Shown one piece after another: positions 5,901 through 8,976 of a stretch of 8,976 nucleotides of DNA (position 1 is its first letter; each line of letters begins with the position of its first letter). Source of the DNA: an uncultured Saprospiraceae bacterium (GTDB lineage Bacteria > Bacteroidota > Bacteroidia > Chitinophagales > Saprospiraceae). The notes beneath the pieces were generated by a model. The model did no database searches. It was given only the letters and a program-made list of their open reading frames with translations, and was not told the DNA's origin. The position numbers were made by a program, and so were the translations under genes. The stretch lies in the NCBI GenBank assembly GCA_937930625.1, contig CALHBW010000177.1, positions 1 to 8,976 of the forward strand. The letters are read 5' to 3'.

Positions 5901-7427
5901 TTATTTTTGCTCCATATATGCGTCCAAAGCCATTCCCGCCGCTGTTCCCGAAAAATCTCCGGTATTCCAAAATTTAGATTCGATAGTGGACAATACTGTA
6001 TATTTGCTGATACGTTTGGCTTCCAAATCTGCTTTGATTTGTGGTGAAATTAGAAAAGACATTTGTCTATCGGGAGTATCCTCTACCGAAAGGTCATAAA
6101 CCTTTTCTTCGAGTTGTTGAAAAAAGAAATGCACTTCGCGTTCTGTCGGTTCTATCTTCTCTTTTAATTCTTCCAGAAGCATTAGTTTTTCAGACAAATA
6201 GACAATGTATTCAATCCCATTTAGTGATTTTTTACACATTGAAATTTCCGAATTGCCATTATATGATTCTGTACAACTATTCTTAGTTTGAAATTCAGTA
6301 GATTTACTGGGATCTTTATAGTCTATTTTGTTTTCATTATTATCTTCTTCGACCTCTTGTTTTTCGGGAGCATTAATATGATAATAGGGATCCAAATTCT
6401 CAGAATCAATCAGTTTATTGATAACTACATTTTCACAATCATTCTCTTCAATAGGCCAAAACATATAATCAAATCTTCCTTGCAACATCATTAAAGGAGT
6501 AAATTCTATTTTTTCTTCATGTGAATATCTATCTGCACAATTACTGTCTGAATAATCTCTCGTTTCATAAAGCTCTTTGCCGTCGTGTGTATAAACTTTC
6601 CAGATACCGGTCATTTTCCCATTCTTGTAAAAGGATTCAAGTATCAAATTGCCATCTCTATAAATATTCAAATGTTCAACTCCACCAACTAACTCCATCA
6701 AAATTTTAAATTTGCTGAAATTAATATCTGTCACAGAAATCCCCTCAAATTTTAGAGGCACACCATTACTGAATTCACCGATTGAGGTTGTATCTCCTTC
6801 ACTGTTAAATTCCATATAAATGCCATTGAGTTTCCCTTCTCGCATTTGATAGAAATTACGTAAACTACCACCTTTCCCATAATATTCGTAACAATCTCCA
6901 TGCTGGTAACCATCTTTGGTATTGCCTTTATTCGTCAAGTTTCCATTTTCATACGCTTCGTATGGACCTTCTACCACACCATCAACATAACTAAACATAT
7001 AAGCCAACACTCCCGGTGAGGAATATTGTTTAGAAGTACCATTGATTTTATTATTTTCATAGGGTACTTGTGACGCAATTTCTCCTGATGGAAAATACTC
7101 TGTAAAAATGCCCGAGTATTCTCCATTATCATACTCACATTCTTTCCAGAGTGTACCTTCTTCCCGATACCAACGAGCGATACCATGCAAAGTGAAAGGT
7201 CCGGAATCCGTTGTAGCAAATCCTTCAAACTGAATCACACCGGATTTATGGTAATCTTTAATAGAATATAAATCCGCTGCGGAATCAATTATTCTATAGT
7301 ATGTCGCATGTTTTTTTGTTGTTTTCTCTTTGTTTTCATCCAAGTATATTTTTTCTTGCGCTGTAGAGAAAACAGGTAATAGGATGACGAATAATAGTAG
7401 GTAAACGATATGATTTAATACCTTCAT
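5901..7427 (-). CDS. Secreted YwqK/MORN-like repeat protein with unrecognised C-terminal region
   Basis: A 508-residue exported protein. Residues 1-23 are a signal peptide (long hydrophobic core, cleavage STA before Gln24). Residues about 60-290 consist of YwqK/MORN-like repeats with recurring G-x-x-x-x-Y and Y-x-x-G patterns, for example LHGIARWYREEGTLWKECEY, YSGIFTEYFPSGEI, VEGPYEAYENGNL, LNGIYMEFNSEGD and MTGIWKVYTHDGKEL. Such repeats form beta-sheet solenoids. Automated pipelines call related proteins YwqK-family antitoxins, but no toxin gene is visible here and nothing shows that role. Residues 300-400 are acidic and Asn-rich. Residues 400-508 look helical, with an Arg/Lys/Glu-rich section, and match no family I recognise. 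The gene is clearly more AT-rich than surA or the membrane-protein gene next to it, which suggests separate history. It lies 116 bases after the membrane-protein gene on the same strand and seems to have its own promoter. Function unknown. Confidence 0.85.
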   Translation of the reverse strand: MKVLNHIVYLLLFVILLPVFSTAQEKIYLDENKEKTTKKHATYYRIIDSAADLYSIKDYHKSGVIQFEGFATTDSGPFTLHGIARWYREEGTLWKECEYDNGEYSGIFTEYFPSGEIASQVPYENNKINGTSKQYSSPGVLAYMFSYVDGVVEGPYEAYENGNLTNKGNTKDGYQHGDCYEYYGKGGSLRNFYQMREGKLNGIYMEFNSEGDTTSIGEFSNGVPLKFEGISVTDINFSKFKILMELVGGVEHLNIYRDGNLILESFYKNGKMTGIWKVYTHDGKELYETRDYSDSNCADRYSHEEKIEFTPLMMLQGRFDYMFWPIEENDCENVVINKLIDSENLDPYYHINAPEKQEVEEDNNENKIDYKDPSKSTEFQTKNSCTESYNGNSEISMCKKSLNGIEYIVYLSEKLMLLEELKEKIEPTEREVHFFFQQLEEKVYDLSVEDTPDRQMSFLISPQIKADLEAKRISKYTVLSTIESKFWNTGDFSGTAAGMALDAYMEQK

Positions 7428-7455
7428 GTTGTGTTTATTTGTATTTTAAAAATAG

Positions 7456-7484
7456 CAAAGTGTTTTATATGCTGAATAACCAAA
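7456..7484 (-). promoter_or_regulatory. Candidate promoter for the YwqK-like gene
   Basis: On the minus strand a TTTG box (7481-7484) and an ACACTTTG sequence (7456-7463) are 17 bp apart, 28 bp before the start codon at 7427. The TTTG half of the -7 box fits the Bacteroidota pattern, but the leading TA is missing, so this is only suggestive. The 116-base gap contains no tandem array, unlike the other starts in this window. Confidence 0.3.
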
Positions 7485-7543
7485 ATTTTCAACGACTTCC
7501 GTCTTATTTGTTCCCTTAAAACTCAATTTGGTAACTCATCCTC

Positions 7544-8653
7544 TTATATTTTCTCTGCCTTCCCCCGATTCAAAAACGGCAACACCACAAAAGCCAAAGC
7601 TCCAAAAATGATATTACACAGCGTAATAGTGATAAAAATAATCAGTGAAAAAGAAAAAGCATCGCTATTTGCCAAGCCGTAAATCATCAATCCTTCCGTC
7701 ACCAAAAATTGATAACTCCCCATGCCGCCCGGCGACGGGATGACCATACCCAAGCTACCAAAAACAAATATCGCCAAGCCAATCACAGGCAATGAACTCG
7801 CATGAGTCAGCGTAGCAGTAGGCTCAAAGGCAAAAAAGCAAAGGTAAGTCATCAGGTAATACATCAACCAGATAACGGCGGTATGAAACAAAAACATCCC
7901 CGTATTCTCCAACTTCCTGATAGTCAACAAACCCTCCGCAAAACCCGATAATATTTGTTTGAGTTTAGCAAATATTTTTTTACGAAAAACAAACGCTACA
8001 ATCGCCCCCACGAGCATTACAGCGAGTGCTACCCAAAGCAGGGTATTTGATTTTTCCGGGTTATTGGCTGTCGCTTCACCGAAGGCATTTTCGCGCACAT
8101 AATCCCACAAAATATCAAACTCCAGTACAAAAGCCAAAGCTATCATTGCCAACAGGCACAAGACATCCATTACGCGGTCTGTTACAATCGTTCCAAGCGA
8201 TTTTTCAATCGGCACATTTTCATAGCGACTAAACAAACCCGCACGCACCACCTCACCCATACGCGGCAGCGCGAGATTGGCAAAATACCCCGCCATGATG
8301 GGCCAAAAAGTATTGCCCAGATTCGTCACATAGCCCATCGGCTTGATAAGCATTTGCCAACGCAAAGCCCGACTCACATTGCTAATCAAAAACGCCAAAA
8401 TGACCAATAAAATCCAAAAATACTTGACCGTTTTAAAATCATTTACCACCTTTTCGGCAAGGCTACAAGCGGGTTTCGGCAAGGCTTTACATGCCGCCTC
8501 TGATTTCCCGTCGGCGACACATGCCGTCACAAAATCCAAATCGCACTGCGCCTGAAATGCCTTCTGCTGTCCCTGATACACGTAGTACAAAATCGCAAAA
8601 CCCACTCCGAAAAAGAGCAAAAACTTGAGTATATTGGTTAATGTTTTCTTCAT
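7544..8653 (-). CDS. UPF0104 / LPG-synthase-TM-type flippase-like membrane protein
   Basis: A 369-residue inner-membrane protein of the family that includes the transmembrane (flippase) part of lysylphosphatidylglycerol synthase MprF. Stand-alone members are mostly uncharacterised and have been suggested to move or modify lipids. Hydrophobic segments lie near 9-26, 78-96, 114-130, 163-180, 205-224, 254-275, 286-305 and 335-360. Family signatures are PRMGEVVRAGLFSRYE (130-145), followed by TDRVMDVLCL (158-167), and PSPGGMGSYQ (306-315). An unusual feature is the loop between the first two segments (27-77), which carries four cysteines (37, 45, 55, 63). No catalytic domain is attached, so a complete MprF is excluded. 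The start is preceded by an A/T-rich leader without a Shine-Dalgarno sequence. A 6-bp tandem array lies just upstream. Substrate unknown. Confidence 0.88.
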   Translation of the reverse strand: MKKTLTNILKFLLFFGVGFAILYYVYQGQQKAFQAQCDLDFVTACVADGKSEAACKALPKPACSLAEKVVNDFKTVKYFWILLVILAFLISNVSRALRWQMLIKPMGYVTNLGNTFWPIMAGYFANLALPRMGEVVRAGLFSRYENVPIEKSLGTIVTDRVMDVLCLLAMIALAFVLEFDILWDYVRENAFGEATANNPEKSNTLLWVALAVMLVGAIVAFVFRKKIFAKLKQILSGFAEGLLTIRKLENTGMFLFHTAVIWLMYYLMTYLCFFAFEPTATLTHASSLPVIGLAIFVFGSLGMVIPSPGGMGSYQFLVTEGLMIYGLANSDAFSFSLIIFITITLCNIIFGALAFVVLPFLNRGKAEKI

Positions 8654-8666
8654 AGAAATACTTCAA

Positions 8667-8784
8667 AATGAAAATGCTAATGAAAATGAAAATATCAATT
8701 CCAATGAAAATATCAATGAAAATGCCAATGGAACGAATTGAGATGAAAAAAATAATGCCGGACAAAACTGAATTTTCATTGGAA
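8667..8784. repeat. 6-bp tandem-word array with partial inverted arm
   Basis: Eleven consecutive 6-bp words (8667-8732) each begin with AAT: AATGAA, AATATC, AATGCC, AATTCC and similar. A 13-bp stretch of it (8699-8711) is exactly complementary to 8772-8784, giving a partial opposite arm. The array ends 13 nt before the start codon of the membrane-protein gene on the minus strand. A minus-strand reading frame through this array gives a low-complexity Ile/Phe-rich peptide and is not considered coding. Confidence 0.8.
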
Positions 8785-8835
8785 CGGTGAAAAAATAACT
8801 TTACCATACTACTATACATGAACCTAAAACCAGTG

Positions 8836-8976
8836 CGTCATTCTGAATTTATTTCAGAATCTCCCAAGCCACAAGCACGATGTTGAATGTGAACTGAAAA
8901 AATATATTTCACTCAAAAACAACAAGTTATACGTTTTGTACAGCATGGGTTCTCCGTCGTTCGGGAGATACTGAAA
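8836..8976. repeat. Pair of inverted REP-like hairpins at the right edge
   Basis: The first copy (8836-8865) contains an 8-bp stem (8840-8847 with 8853-8860, ATTCTGAA) and ends in CTCCC. The second, in reverse orientation, begins at 8963 (GGGAGATACTGAAA) and is cut by the window edge; its 14 visible bases match the reverse complement of 8852-8865 at 13 positions. Repeats of this GTCATNCTGAA form are familiar between genes in Bacteroidota, from memory and not by search. The 97 bases between them hold no supported gene. Confidence 0.7.

Noticed and set aside
5901..7427. Toxin-antitoxin module based on the YwqK name
   Set aside because: The protein has a signal peptide, no toxin gene is adjacent, and the name comes from repeat similarity only.
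7544..8653. Full lysylphosphatidylglycerol synthase (MprF)
   Set aside because: Only the membrane part is present; there is no C-terminal aminoacyl-transfer domain and the length is 369 residues.
8763..8770. Minus-strand promoter box CAGTTTTG for the membrane-protein gene
   Set aside because: It has one mismatch to TAnnTTTG and no convincing upstream TTTG box at the expected spacing.
8487..8819. 110-residue minus-strand open frame overlapping the start of the membrane-protein gene
   Set aside because: It is out of frame with a well-supported gene, and its Ile/Phe/Ser-rich part is simply the translation of the 6-bp tandem array.

Overview
The window looks like chromosomal DNA of a member of the Bacteroidota. 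Evidence: a RecX of the type common in that phylum; a triplet of secreted parvulin-type folding factors (two-domain PpiC/PpiD-like protein, small lipoprotein, SurA) known from many Bacteroidota; signal peptides ending in Ala-Gln; A-rich leaders without a Shine-Dalgarno sequence; and a TAnnTTTG-type promoter box. Order or genus cannot be fixed from this.

Layout: 1-179 holds two nested inverted repeats, including a G/C-rich REP-like pair. 187-250 is an 8-bp tandem-word array that runs into the 3' end of recX (233-715, minus). 716-1253 is a 538-base non-coding stretch with a 158-bp MITE-like palindrome (791-948), a promoter candidate and a long inverted repeat. 1254-5717 (plus) is the envelope-chaperone run: a double-parvulin protein, a lipoprotein without a recognisable parvulin domain, and SurA. 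A perfect 40-bp palindrome (5849-5888) separates it from two convergent minus-strand genes: an AT-rich gene for a secreted YwqK/MORN-like repeat protein with an unrecognised C-terminal region (5901-7427) and a UPF0104/LPG-synthase-TM-type membrane protein (7544-8653). The right edge (8654-8976) is non-coding, with a 6-bp tandem array and a pair of inverted REP-like hairpins.

The three folding factors probably act together in the periplasm on outer-membrane and secreted proteins, and the close same-strand spacing suggests co-transcription. The other genes have no evident link to them.

The most unusual feature is in the gaps between genes. Several gaps are built from degenerate tandem words of fixed length (6, 7, 8 or 9 bp, with a different word in each gap). 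The words occur first in one orientation and then reverse-complemented, so a whole gap can fold into one long imperfect hairpin. In four cases the gene-proximal arm ends about 10 nt before the start codon. The words differ but the architecture is the same, which is not what one expects from copies of a single dispersed repeat. The AT-rich YwqK-like gene is the one minus-strand start without such an array.
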